64,000 bases of DNA, from assembly GCF_011745365.1 (NCBI RefSeq), contig NW_024468911.1, forward strand, positions 354,759 through 418,758. Direction: 5' to 3'. The notes below the pieces were generated by a model. It was not told the origin of the DNA, did no database searches, and saw nothing but the letters and a program-made list of their open reading frames with translations. The stretch is from Cryphonectria parasitica EP155. Lineage: Eukaryota; Ascomycota; Sordariomycetes; Diaporthales; Cryphonectriaceae. The translations under genes and the position numbers were made by a program. This document shows positions 35,280-46,300 of the stretch, piece after piece; position 1 is the stretch's first letter, and the number at the start of each line of letters is the position of its first letter.

Positions 35280-35493
35280 TGTTAGGGCTGATTGTGCCAG
35301 CAAGGCTCAGAGCCAGCTAAGCCAGCTGGATTACGGATAACTAAGCAATATGCAGCTATAAAGCGGCTTTCTAGCCACGTCAGCACTGCTGAGCAGAACT
35401 TAGCTCCTTAGGCCTCAATGTTATTCTGGTTGTATACCCCTGAAAGAGAGAAAAGACCTCGCTACATTGCCTTTGCAACCTTTCCACCTGACA
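35280..35493 (+). repeat. 3' LTR of element C
   Basis: 214 bp. Pairs with 32424-32637; followed by target duplication CTAGT. Confidence 0.93.
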
Positions 35494-35583
35494 CTAGTTT
35501 AGAAAGAATATTAAGTGAATATTGCTTAGCAATAGAAACTTAATTAACTAAGCAAAAATATTCTCTTAAAATAAGTATTGAAC

Positions 35584-35821
35584 TGTAGAAGGCACTCTAT
35601 GGTGTACTACAAATGGTATAAGGGAAGATGGTTCTTCAATTAATCTATCTCAAGGCACGCTGTTGCCAATTGCCTTTCTATAAGAGCCAGCAATTGGCAC
35701 TAGTTCCAACTAGGCTAGCGTACCTGACGACTCACTGCCCTTCCATTGAATGGCCCAGGCCAGTGAGTCAGGGTGGCCAGCCAAGCCTCATTCACTTGAG
35801 GCCCCTATGGCCACTGCCACA
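35584..35821 (-). repeat. LTR of element B (3' LTR in its own orientation)
   Basis: 238 bp. Nearly identical to 49929-50166. Confidence 0.95.
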
Positions 35822-35861
35822 AGTGCCGGCTACGGAAAAATGTTCCTGCTGTTCTCAGCAG

Positions 35862-36788
35862 CTATCTAGGGATCACATGCCTACGTATCAGTCTCGCGCT
35901 TCTTCGGAGGCCAGGAGAGGCTCCAGAGCTCTGTTTTCCATCCTTTTCAGGCTTAGGAAGGCCTCCAGACGCGTTGTTAGACGTGTTAATGTTGACAGCT
36001 GGGGAGGCTGTGACCTTGGCAGGCCGACCTCGCTTTCTTCGTGCTGGCACGGCATTTCCATCCTCGTTGTTGTCAGGCAACGGCTTCTTGAAGAGCTGGC
36101 TGAGCTTTCTCTTCACGGGATCAGCTGGGCCATCCTTTACGAGAATCTCTGTAGCCTTATCGGAGTGTGCGTATTCGTATTCCTCGATGAGGCTAGGGCA
36201 CTTGAGACTTCTCAGATCCTTCCAGCGATTGTACTGTAAGAACCATCCCTTCTATCGTACCAGGTATTGTACTGTATTCTTGCTACCTCATTGCTTGATC
36301 TTCTTATTCATGATGCGATTAACTTTGTAGTAGTTTTTATCAGATCTAATTGAGTTGTTGCTGTTCTCGTTGTGCTCAATCGGGCTAGGCTCAGATAGTT
36401 AGCAATTGAAGGGGTTGTTAGTAGGTTTGTATCAACTTAGATACTGAATGCTGACTACTGAGTATACTTGAACATTAGCATCATAATTGCTAGTTTTGAA
36501 ATCAAGCTTATAAGCCAAAAATGATACTTTTCTGGTAATTGTGAACAGCTCTTTACAAAGAGCTTGCATCTTGTTGCTCTAGCGTAGTAGTAGCTTGTAT
36601 GCCTTGCTAAGTTTTAGTTAGATCTTGTTGCTCTTCTTGTACTCTTTGTATTAGTATTTAGCATTATATGCGCATTTGTTATCTGCTGCAACAATATCCA
36701 TAGCTAATTACACATCTTTTTGCAGATATTCATGCATAAAGCGTATCTCGGATAGTTGTTTAGTAATATTAACTAATCAGTCTAATAG
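35862..36788 (-). pseudogene. Element B pol C-terminus: chromodomain and AT-hook tail
   Basis: The last part of the Gypsy polyprotein, downstream of the Copia insertion. Reading down the minus strand, about 36300-36170 holds a chromodomain: NTVQYLVR, a stop in the place of the conserved Trp (TGG to TAG), KGWFLQYNRWKDLRSL and LIEEYE. It then runs without a stop through VKDGPADPVKRKLSQLF to an AT-hook (RKRGRPAKV) and an Arg-rich end (GLRRSARLIRRHVIPR), terminating at 35862, only 40 bp before the LTR. In chromoviruses this domain guides integration by binding modified histone H3. The final 85 residues show normal codon use and no RIP-type stops, unlike the rest of B. Confidence 0.82.
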
Positions 36789-36793
36789 TAACT

Positions 36794-36960
36794 TGTGAAA
36801 AATGGGGCATATTTAACCCTAACCCTCTGTTTTGGTTTCCTCATAAACCATCTCAGAGCCTGGTTTAGTTACTTAGAAGATCTTCCTTTTGTATTAGATA
36901 GATTCAATCTCAACACTCATTCAGCTACTTCCACATGCTCAGCTTATACGTTTCTCCTTA
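36794..36960 (+). repeat. 5' LTR of Copia element
   Basis: 167 bp. Includes AACCCTAACCCT at 36815-36826. Differs from the 3' LTR by transitions and a 2-bp indel near the start. Confidence 0.93.
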
Positions 36961-36973
36961 GTTATGAGCCCGG
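36961..36973 (+). promoter_or_regulatory. Copia primer-binding site, initiator-tRNA-Met anticodon half
   Basis: GTTATGAGCCCGG directly follows the 5' LTR. Its reverse complement CCGGGCTCATAAC is the anticodon stem-loop of eukaryotic initiator tRNA-Met, with CAT as anticodon. Priming from an internal tRNA half rather than the CCA end is established for Drosophila copia and related elements; its use here is inferred. Confidence 0.75.
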
Positions 36974-37097
36974 TTTGCAAGAATCGGGTTTAATCTTCCC
37001 CTTATCTATCGAAACAAACTGAGCTGTTTACTTCTTATTCTTTTAGAACACATCTTTTGTTCCAAACAGTTATACTTATGCTCTATCAAAGCTCACA

Positions 37098-40000
37098 ATG
37101 GAGCGCAAACCTGACGATCTTACACTCTCGGTAAAGTATACCGATACCTACTCCTTTTCATCCTGGTACAGCATTTTGCAGTTCCAGAGCAAGGGAAAGG
37201 GTGTTTGAGAGTATCTAGACCCGGATAGCTCAGATGCGCTCTCTTTCGAATCTGAAGACTTCAACCTCAAGTTTTCCAAGTTTACTTAGAATCTTGAGGA
37301 GGAGTGCAAAAATACTATAATGGAGAACTATAAGCTACTTTCTATTCAGGAACAAGCTATTCTTTATGATCAGAAGATGAAATGCTTTTAGCTTTATCAA
37401 AACAAGCAGTTGCATGCTTACTAGAATGTATAGAGAATGTGGAACTGGATTCAGAAAACAGTATTTCTGTTAGTTCTCGTTTCTTATATGTATATCTATT
37501 CAGGAAAGAAGTCTCTCTTGATTCAATAGATGCTTAGGAATCTGAAGAAAGACTTCTATTCGTTTGAGGAGAGCATGAAACAGATCGTTCGCTTCCAGTA
37601 CTGCTATCATTTTGAGCTGGCTATCAGGCAAGGTATTGATTTCCAAAACTGATGCTAGCAGCATTAGGATCTTCTAAATCTAGCTCAGGTTTATAGCATT
37701 GATAAAGTTGAGGGACTTTAGAGCTCTGATAATTTCCTTGCTGCTGTTAGAGTTCGCTTTCAGATAGAGTGGGCTAAAATGCAATAATATCTTCTTGCTA
37801 CAGTATCTAACGATGGTCTGCCTATCAAGACTATCGAATAGCTTCAACAAAATCTTGCTTCAATCCATTAACTTCAGCTTGAGCAGAAAAAAGGCTCAAT
37901 AGTGTTCGCTACTATAGGCGGAGAGAACCTACAATCCAGCAACTCAGGCACAAAATCTGAGAAGAAACAAGATGAATCTTCCAGCTAGAGCGAAAAGAGA
38001 GATTACAAGTGCCTCTACAAATCGTATCAAAGGAAGCATAAATGAAGCTCTATAAGCTGCAGAAAGCTGGAGTACGCCTGTATCAGAATTAAGCTAGACT
38101 CAATCTTCAAGGCTTCATCTGATGAGCAAAGAAAGAAGATCCTTTCTAAGCTGGCTAGCAAAAACTATCAGGAGCTCCGTTTAGATCTTATCAGAACTGG
38201 ATGGCTTTCTTAAGGCTGAACAGGGAGGATCTTATAGAGAATGGAGAATAATAGAAATCTCTATCCAGGCACTGTTGAGTATTAGAACCTCTCAATTATA
38301 ACATCAAAATGCCAGATCCAATACTCTTCAAGCCTAAAACAAAGCATTCTCAGTTCCTTCAAATAAACGCTATCTTCAACTCTCAACTCTTTAATCAAGC
38401 AGTATTGCTACAAGCAAGCATAGCAGTCTTCTCAATACTGTTTCAAACATCTTATATTCTTTCCCAAAGCATAGTTCTGGATAACTGCGAAGCTGTATAT
38501 TTCATTAATAGCATCAACCTTCTAGAGCTAAACATCTTTTCTTTCTCAAGGGATGCAGAAGTTGTAAAAGCAGAGAGCTTATCATTGCTAATATGGGGAT
38601 TCGGGAAATGATGCTTCAAAAATGTACTGAATGAGAGGCGAGGGAAATGCACTGAGAATCTAGTTCTCAACTGTATAGCAGTTGTAAATAGCTTTCATAT
38701 TAATATAATTGCTAAGGCTCTCTTATATGAGAAAGAGATCTAGTATTGTGGCAAAGATAGCATACTGCGCTTAGAAATGCTTGAATAGAGTGCAATAATT
38801 GCAAATCTATATAGAGAGTTCAACTTAGTTTTCTTCGAATATATTTCTTTTGCAAACTCTTCCTACTCTCGAGCTTCAGCTATGCTGCTATACAGCTGGG
38901 CTGGCGTTCTCGTATTCTCAATTCTAAAAAGAAACAAGCATTCTTGTTCTTCATATGATGAAGCGCCTGAAAGAAGTAATTTAGAGTATCTTTAGCATCT
39001 AAGATCAGAATATCTAGGTATTAATACTCTGAAGGAGCTTGTTTACTTAGTTCGTAGTATTAGAATCAACGGAATCAAATGAATTAATTATAAATACTAT
39101 ACTCTAGAGCGTATTATAAAGATTATTCAATGTGCAAGATCTGAATACTACAGCTCTTAATCATTCTAGCGCATTAGTTAGGATCTTCTTGATTATAATA
39201 AAGCGCAGAATAGCTCAAAATAAGCTTTTATACTCAAAGATGAGTATAGTAGCAAGTTGTTTGCCTTTCCGATATCTAACAAAGCATAATCCATAATATT
39301 TAATATGCTTAGATTATTCGAAATCTGAATATAATGCTAATATCGCCTTTTCATCTGCAAAATCAAACAGAATGCAGACTTCTCAGTTATAAGGAAGCTA
39401 TACGAAACGGTATATATACAATGATGTGCTAATAATAGCATCGATCTGGAGATTACTCTACTGCATACGAAAGAGTTAAATAGCGCTGCTGAGCGAGCTG
39501 GGCGTGAAATTCAGAAGTGTGCGCTAGTTCTTCTGTTGTTAGCCAAACTACCAAAAAACCTATAGCTAGAGTATGTAAAAGCAGCTATCTGGCTATTCAA
39601 CATCTCTCCATCCATGCTCAAGTACTCCGAAATGCTAAATTTATTTCTGGATAGCTGGTTCAGGCAGTACTTTTGTTGATATGCACTGGAAATAGTTAGA
39701 ACAGCAATCTCGAATCTATAGCCCAACTGAGCTAGAATCTACGCATATGGATGCTAGGCATATATTCTGCAAGAAGAATGCGAACTTAGCTCTTATAAAC
39801 AGGATATGAAAACAGAACTAAGAATATACAAGAGCTATCTTGTAGAATACATTGCAAGCAATCTATATTGCATATAGCTTTCAGTACTTGCAAGAATTGC
39901 AATTATGCATAATATTCTATTCAATAAGAGCTAATTCTATAATCCAAACAGCAGTAAGGTATTAGAAGCATTATTTTGTGCTTAGCTAGCACTAATTGTT

Positions 40001-42424
40001 TCAGAGGTTGGAAATAATGAGAAAATCATGAATACAATCATTGTTGGAAGCGTATGGGATTCAGTTCCCTGGCCTGATGCTACAAATCGAAACTAAGGAT
40101 CTCATCCGCTGTTTGACGAGGATAGTAGCCTATTCTCAGAGTTTCCCTTAGGAGGTATTCCGAGTTGAAACTTGGGGGTGAGAGCATCTGAGACTAGCAA
40201 TGAAGCGCTTTTGCAAAGCAATCCATCCTAGGGAAGAAGCTTAGGGGATAAGGTGCAAGAACTTCCAACTTCTGAAAAATCTTCTGAAGTACTGGAACGA
40301 ACGGATCAGCTAGAAAGAAGTGCTGCTGCAAGCAGCGAGGATGTTTCAGCAACTGAACAGGCGTTTTCAAGTACTGAATAATAAGCTACTAGTGCATCTA
40401 CTGCTTAGGATACAAGCTAGCTTGCAGTGCGAGGGTATAAGCTTGGTTAAGCTTCAACTAGATGTTATTGAATAAGGAATGAGATCTATGGATCTCAATT
40501 CATACAGCATTCAGATAAAGCATGGAAACTAATCAATAAAGCTTGCTAATACCAAGAGTTATTCGCTACAGCCTTTGTAACGAGCTAAACAGCTCTAATA
40601 AACCTTATAGCTATCTTTTTGCCTGATTAGCTAAAGGAAGCAATCAGAATATGAAATAAGCGTTTTCAGATTATACATAATGTAGTTGCAGCTGCTGTAC
40701 TTAAAGCAAACTCTATATGCAGAGGAGCCTTACATTTGCAGCAAAAGCACTTTGATGCTTCTTAGCAAGTTATAGAGCTGGCAATAGCTGAAAAGAAGCA
40801 TTATAAATAACTATTATCTGAATCTGGAATCTGAAAAGAAGCATGAAATAATCCTTTCTATACTGAATAATAGAAAGCGATGCAATCAGAAATCCAGAGA
40901 CTAGTCAACAAAAGGGTATAGCAGATCCTTGAGCATGAGAAAGCCAAAGAGAAGCTACTGCTACTCAAATGGATATACAGATACAAACTTGATAAGAACA
41001 GTTACTTAATCTCATTCAAAGCCTGAATCTGTATGCGAGAAGATCTGCAAAAAGCAAGCAATCTTCAAGATATGTATACAGCAACGCTAGCTACACACTC
41101 CTTTCGTATACTTATAGCTGTAGCAGCATATTTCGATCTAGAAATCAACCAGATGGATATTACTGGAGCGTTCCTGAATGCCAGCAGGGAAAGCCAGGAA
41201 AGCGTTTTCTGTAAGCTGCCTGATGGATTCAAGGAGGAAGGGAAAATCGTGCTTCTGGAAAAGGCACTGTACAGCCTGAGGGACTCGCCAGCACTCTGGT
41301 ACAGGCACTTCTGCTCAACTCTGCGAAATCTCAGCCTTACGCCCTCAACTGAAGAGCCCTGCATATTTACCAACAAAGCAAACAAGCTAATCATCCTGTT
41401 CTATATGAACAATATCCTACTGTTCTATCCGCAGGACCAGGCATCAAAGGCATGCAGAGTGAAGGAAGGGATCTTCGAAGCATATGAGGTAAAGAATCAG
41501 AGAGCAGCGGAATGGTTCTTGGGAGTTCGAATCATCAGAAACAGAGCTAATTGCACGATTAGCTTAGTCTATAATGCATATATCGAGAAAATAGCTAATA
41601 AGTTTGGCCTTGCAGCTAATACAGCTTTAATACTTCCAACGCTTCTAGATTTTGGGAAGCTTGTTAAATGGAAAGAGGAAGCATCAAAAAACTAAATTAA
41701 GGAGTATCAGGAGAAGATTGGATCAATTCTGTATACTGCTATCATAATAAGATCAGATGTAGCTTTTGCATACACTCTTCTCTCCAGGTTTTTGACAAAC
41801 TCAGAGCTAAAGCACCTGGAACAGGCAGACAGAGTAATCTGTTATCTGTACGGAACGAGGTTTCTGGCAATTCAGTACGGAGGAAGCCACCCTGAGGCTC
41901 AAGCCCTGCTAATCGCTGGAGATGCTTTCTTTGCTGACGATGCGGAGGACCGAAAATCCTCATAAGGATATATCTTCAGCTTATTCGGAAGTTCTATATA
42001 ATAAAAAGCAACAAAGTAAAGCTTGGTAACCACTTCAACCACAGAGGCTGAACTGTACGCTCTCTCAGCTACAGCCAAGGAAACGATCGCCTTATAACGC
42101 TTCTTTTAAGACTTCATCTTGAACCTTAGCAAGCTCTGGAATATCTTCTGTAATAATCAACAAGCTATACAGCTAGTAGTTACAGAGCATGAAAGGATAA
42201 ATACAAAGCTCCGCTATATGAATATATACCAAATGTAGCTTAAGCAGGAGTTCCAAAAGAGCAAATTCCAGGTTTCATATATGCTAACACAGAGCATGCC
42301 AGCTGATGAACTAACCAAGAACCTCAATCAAGCACAGTTCGAACACTTCAGAGCGTTTCTTAACCTTCAGGATGTCAGCTATACCTTGAATCAGAGGACT
42401 AAGAAGGAATCTAAAGGGATATAG
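37098..42424 (+). pseudogene. Copia gag-pol polyprotein, disabled
   Basis: It starts ATGGAGCGCAAACCTGAC at 37098. Gag is readable in one frame to about 38220 despite about 18 stops. The pol part is in the -1 frame relative to gag (an indel or frameshift near 38,205-38,230). Protease: LDNCEAVYFIN near 38480, where LDSGA is expected. Integrase: about 39070-39960, with the LNSAAERAGREI block near 39475-39515 holding the third acidic residue. Reverse transcriptase: 41033-41695, with QMDITGAFLN, LLEKALYSLRDSPALWYRHF and YMNNILLF, where both catalytic Asp are changed to Asn. RNase H: about 41930-42120, with DAFFADDAEDRKSS and TTSTTEAELYALSA. It ends at about 42424. The changes, including GAT to AAT, are all of C:G-to-T:A type. 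Confidence 0.9.
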
Positions 42425-42645
42425 ATGAGCAACTCGATCTTACATTAGCCCCTTTTGAGTGCTCTCAATTACTGAATTTCATTTATCAAAATCAAAAATG
42501 AGAGCTTATAGCTCAGGGGTATCATCCAGAAACATGCAAACCAAGCGTGCAGCCTTCATCAAACGACGAACCAAAGGACTTAACCACAAAAAAAAAAACC
42601 CAATCATCTACCAAAGCTTAGAGCACACCTAAGCCTGAACAGGGC

Positions 42646-43026
42646 TCACTCCTTAGGTGGGGAGTGAAGGGTAGCCAGCACTGCTTCAATATCAGCTTTG
42701 GCTTTCTCGTGCTTCAGATGCTATTCACGGTAAGACTCGACAGGATGATCATCGACAGAGCGCGAGACAGACTGAACAGGGCTCGCGCTCTTCTCTGTGG
42801 CTATCGAGGGACCACCATGCAACTCAGACACACTGGCAGGGGAGCTGGGGTTTGCACCCAAGAGATCCTCATCAGTCTCCACATCGGGAGAAGGACCAGA
42901 AGAAGCCACATAGATCTCGCCCTCAGCAGAGTCGCTGTCATCAGAAACAGCCATACTAAGCTCGCTAAGAGGGACAGAAACGTTAGACTCGCCTGACGAG
43001 AAATCTGGAGTAACTAGAAGAGGCAT
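42646..43026 (-). pseudogene. Antisense accessory ORF in the Copia element
   Basis: A minus-strand frame of 127 codons runs from ATG at 43026 to TGA at 42648-42646. It is broken only by one TAG (42721-42723, probably an original CAG or TGG). The product is acidic and Ser-rich (MPLLVTPDFSSGESNVSVPL, then SDDSDSAEGEIYVASSGPSP) and ends in a charged helix (HLKHEKAKADIEAVLATLHS). It lies between the RNase H stop and the 3' LTR. Base composition is normal here, while the sense polyprotein carries dozens of stops. I do not recognise a domain. It may be a real accessory gene of this Copia lineage or a chance frame; the length without mutation damage favours the first. Confidence 0.5.
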
Positions 43027-43206
43027 ATTGACGCGCAGAGGCTTTCAAAAACCTTGAAAACAGATGGAAAAAGAGCTGGTTGAAAAAGAAAGAGGACTGG
43101 AAGAAGGCAAGGCAACTGTAAAACGCGCTCACATAAGCTTAAACGCATCTGCAGGGACCCCACAAAGACTCACTTTTCTGGCACATCTGACCAGTCAGAT
43201 GGGGGG

Positions 43207-43375
43207 TGTATGAAAAATGGGGCATATTTAACTCTAACCCTCTGTTTTGGTCTCCTCATAAACCATCTCAGAGCCTGGTTTAGTTACTTAGAAGATCTTC
43301 CTTTTGTATTAGATAGATTCAATCTCAACACTCATTCAGCCACTTCCACGTGCTCAGCTCATACGTTTCTCCTTA
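43207..43375 (+). repeat. 3' LTR of Copia element
   Basis: 169 bp, preceded by purine tract AGATGGGGGG at 43197-43206 and followed by target duplication TAACT. Confidence 0.93.
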
Positions 43376-43380
43376 TAACT

Positions 43381-46300
43381 AGATCTTGAATCCGAACAGG
43401 AACTCGTAGAGGCTTGCGTTGATAGAGTATTAATATGAATTATTCAGATTCCATTGCAAAGAGGGAATTAGATTTATCCAAATCTCATCAGAGTATTCAG
43501 CAGCATAATATCTAATAGCTAGCTCAACATCCTGATTCTTTCATTCAGCTGCCCCATCAGCCTAAGGATAATATGCTGTGATTATCTGCAAATGCGTGCT
43601 AAAGGTCTTCCACAGGCCAGTTCAGTAGTCTGAAGTGAACTTGGCGTTGCAGTTAGAGATAATTGCTCAAGAGTATGCTCAGTTGCTTAATAGCAGCTAT
43701 CTGCTCAGAACAGCTTCCTATTGCTTGGCTGAGTAGATTAAGTAGCCTGGAATCAGTAGGGTTTTCTTGAAAGTTTTGCAAGTGATAAGCATCAGTGAGT
43801 TGTAAGCTTTGAAGCCTTTCATCTGCCACAGAATGCCTGTTGATTCGACTGATAGCAGTTCAAGAATGAAGTTAAGGGAGATTGTATGCATAGATTCAGA
43901 AGAGGCTTGAATTGGCTGAAATAAATCTGCTAGCTTCTGATTTTGCTTCTTTTGAATGCTATACTCATAGCAGTAATCGATATACTGAGAAATGAGCAAT
44001 CTCTTCTTCCTGAAATAAAGACTATCCAATTCAGCTATCATACAATCTCTGCTGAAGTAGTATTTATCGTCGTGAGAATCGTGCAGAAGTTTCTGCATGA
44101 GGGATCGTGGGATGATAAGGCGCTTCTTTCCATTATTATCGTAGTTGTACAACAATTGATTCTTTAAGCAGAATGAGTAGCTGAGCTTAGAAGCAGAGAT
44201 AATATTTCCATTGTTTGTTAAGGCAGAAAGCTTCTTTCCAGCTAAACTAATCTTCATCAAATCTGTGATGATATTACTATAGACTATATTCTTCTTATAC
44301 TCTTGCTAGAAGTGCTATTGCATATCTTCAGATATCTGTACTTTTAATAAAATGAGAAAGACTGTGAGAAGATTATTAATCACTATATCAAGAGTAGCTG
44401 ATTCATTGCTCTATTATGCCTTCATATCCCCTGTTGCAGACAGCCTTAATAAGGCATCAGAGATGTAGTTGAGCTTTCCAGCTAGATAGTAAATATTGAA
44501 CTGGTACTAGCTAAGATAGATGGAAGCGTTAACAAGATATTAGTTCGCACAGTCTGTTAATGAGATATCAAGATGCGTTTGAGTAACGATGCCATACGTG
44601 GCGTTGTGATCTGTAAGAATAACTACAGGCTATGCTTGATTTAACTGAATCAACTTGCATAGGCATTTCGTTGCTTAGACCAGATATGCAACTTCTTGCT
44701 TAGAGGAACTGTAGTTTATTTCAGTCTTTATTAAGCAGCAGCTAAGGAACATCACTGGTTTGATAGCGTATAAAGGAATTAGCTTGCTAAGCTGCTAAGC
44801 ATAGTTCTCCTTCAGCTAAAAAACCATTATGCTGAATCCTTATTGCAAGCAGCTATTCACTTGAATGAATAGCTTCTGAAATAGTTTTATATAATACAGA
44901 TGCATCTTCTTGCAAATAGTATTCTGCAAGTTCTCAAAAGCTATTCTTTCAGCATTCATCAGTTCGTAGTATATGCGATGTATATAGGCTTGATGCTGCA
45001 ACTTCTTCTCAAGCATGATTTTCCCAAGCTTGCAGCTTTTAGCCAGCAGCACTATCTTGCGTAATTGAAGCAGCTCTACGAGCTGCACGTAGTAAGGGAT
45101 CATTGTTTGCAGGAAATCAGTTGCGCTGAGGTAGATCTTGAGATCTTTGAGATTTTTGAGGAAGATTATCTTCTAAAAGGCTTCAGTATGCTCCTTCGTA
45201 GTAAATAAGCCAAGTGCATTAATATAGAAGCTAAGCAGTTTGATAGAGGGAAAGCTAATGTAACTCTTTGTAAGAAAGATAGAAATCTCCTTCTTATCAA
45301 AGATGCTAAGAGCTATATTAAAATGCTTTAGATGATTTATAAACGAGTTGGAGAAGATTATAATATCGTTAATAAACGCTTTGATAAAGTACTTATATTC
45401 ATAAAGCAGCCTATCCATGTATCTTTAAGCGTAAGCAAGCGAGTTATAGTAGCTTATTAAAGCTATTATTAATTGCTTAAGGCTACAGTGCATAACCATA
45501 GTCTAACAATCTCGGTATTCTAAGTGGATAGGGAACTGGTAGAAGAAAGCTGTAGTATCGATAACTGTAATGTATTATTTACTGCATATAGCTTCAATTA
45601 CATCTAACTGAAGAGAAAGGGAGTAGTTGTTAAGTACTGCTTACTTGTTAAGAGCTCTAAGATTTGCAATAATGCAGCTCTTTTCCTTTCCGTATACTGT
45701 ATGCCAGACTACAAAGATTAGCAATGCGAATAAGCAAATATTATCAGCGAATTCGAGGCAGCTAGCTTTATATATATTCTCGTATACCTGATTAATGAAC
45801 TTTTCATCTTTGCAAGAAACAGAGTAATAGGAGCGATTCAGCTTTGCATGCTGCTATCTCTTCATTAAGGGAATCTTTATCATTTAGTTTTCTAGCATAT
45901 TAAGAAAGCTTTTGTTTTCCTATACAGCTAAGTATTTCTTAACAATCTTCTTGAACTGCTGAGCTTTAATAAAGTTCTGCAAACAGATATGAATACTATT
46001 ATTGAGAACTATAGCTGAAGCTTCGTTTGGAGCCTTGATTCCCAGAGATCTCTTAATAATGATCGAAGATTTCCTTATATCGAGATCGTAATCATCAGAC
46101 AGTAGAAGCTCAGCATTTGCAGAAAGATTAATGCTATAAGCTATTCCTATGTTGCTTAGGAACTAACAAACAGTATTGCTGTAAAGTATGAAGAATAAGC
46201 CTTTCTTGTACAGAAAGTTGCTAATCGAGCATATCTCTGTCTCTGCACTCTTGGCTGTTGCAATAATCTCTGATATAAGATTGAACTCTTCATTCACTGC

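Larger units (their letters stand above)
32424..35493 (+). mobile_element. Element C: 3.07-kb non-coding LTR element rich in minisatellites
   Basis: Identical-length LTRs of 214 bp at 32424-32637 and 35280-35493 (TGTCAGGGCC... and TGTTAGGGCT..., ending CCACCTGACA) are flanked by the 5-bp target duplication CTAGT (32419-32423 and 35494-35498). A purine tract (AAGGGGGAACAATC) precedes the 3' LTR, so the element reads on the plus strand. The LTRs differ by about four transitions, all of RIP type. The 2.64-kb interior has no gag or pol domain. It consists of short TTCGAGCCTTTGACC repeats and three tandem arrays (82, 73 and 37/45 bp). This is a LARD/TRIM-like non-autonomous element, mobilised by another element's proteins. 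It is inserted in copy A gag. Confidence 0.9.
36794..43375 (+). mobile_element. Ty1/Copia retrotransposon nested in element B
   Basis: LTRs at 36794-36960 (167 bp) and 43207-43375 (169 bp) start TGTGAAAAATGG / TGTATGAAAAATGG and end TCTCCTTA (original CA mutated). Target duplication TAACT flanks both ends (36789-36793 and 43376-43380). The primer site right after the 5' LTR is GTTATGAGCCCGG. The polypurine tract AGATGGGGGG abuts the 3' LTR. Domain order gag, protease, integrase, reverse transcriptase, RNase H is the Copia order. An antisense ORF lies between RNase H and the 3' LTR. Total 6.58 kb. Many TAG, TAA and TGA stops make the polyprotein dead. Confidence 0.94.

Noticed and set aside
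34500..35303. 267-residue minus-strand ORF with repeated LSRSLSASG-type peptide
   Set aside because: It is produced by a 37/45-bp minisatellite inside element C. Unit lengths are not multiples of three and the peptide shifts frame, so coding selection is absent.
36815..36826. Interstitial telomere or chromosome end
   Set aside because: Only two hexamers inside an LTR, repeated in the partner LTR; no array.
37098..42424. Alternative genetic code with TAG as sense codon in the retrotransposons
   Set aside because: TAG is frequent but TAA and TGA also occur. Catalytic Asp residues are changed as well, and left-half genes use standard stops. C-to-T mutation explains all of it.
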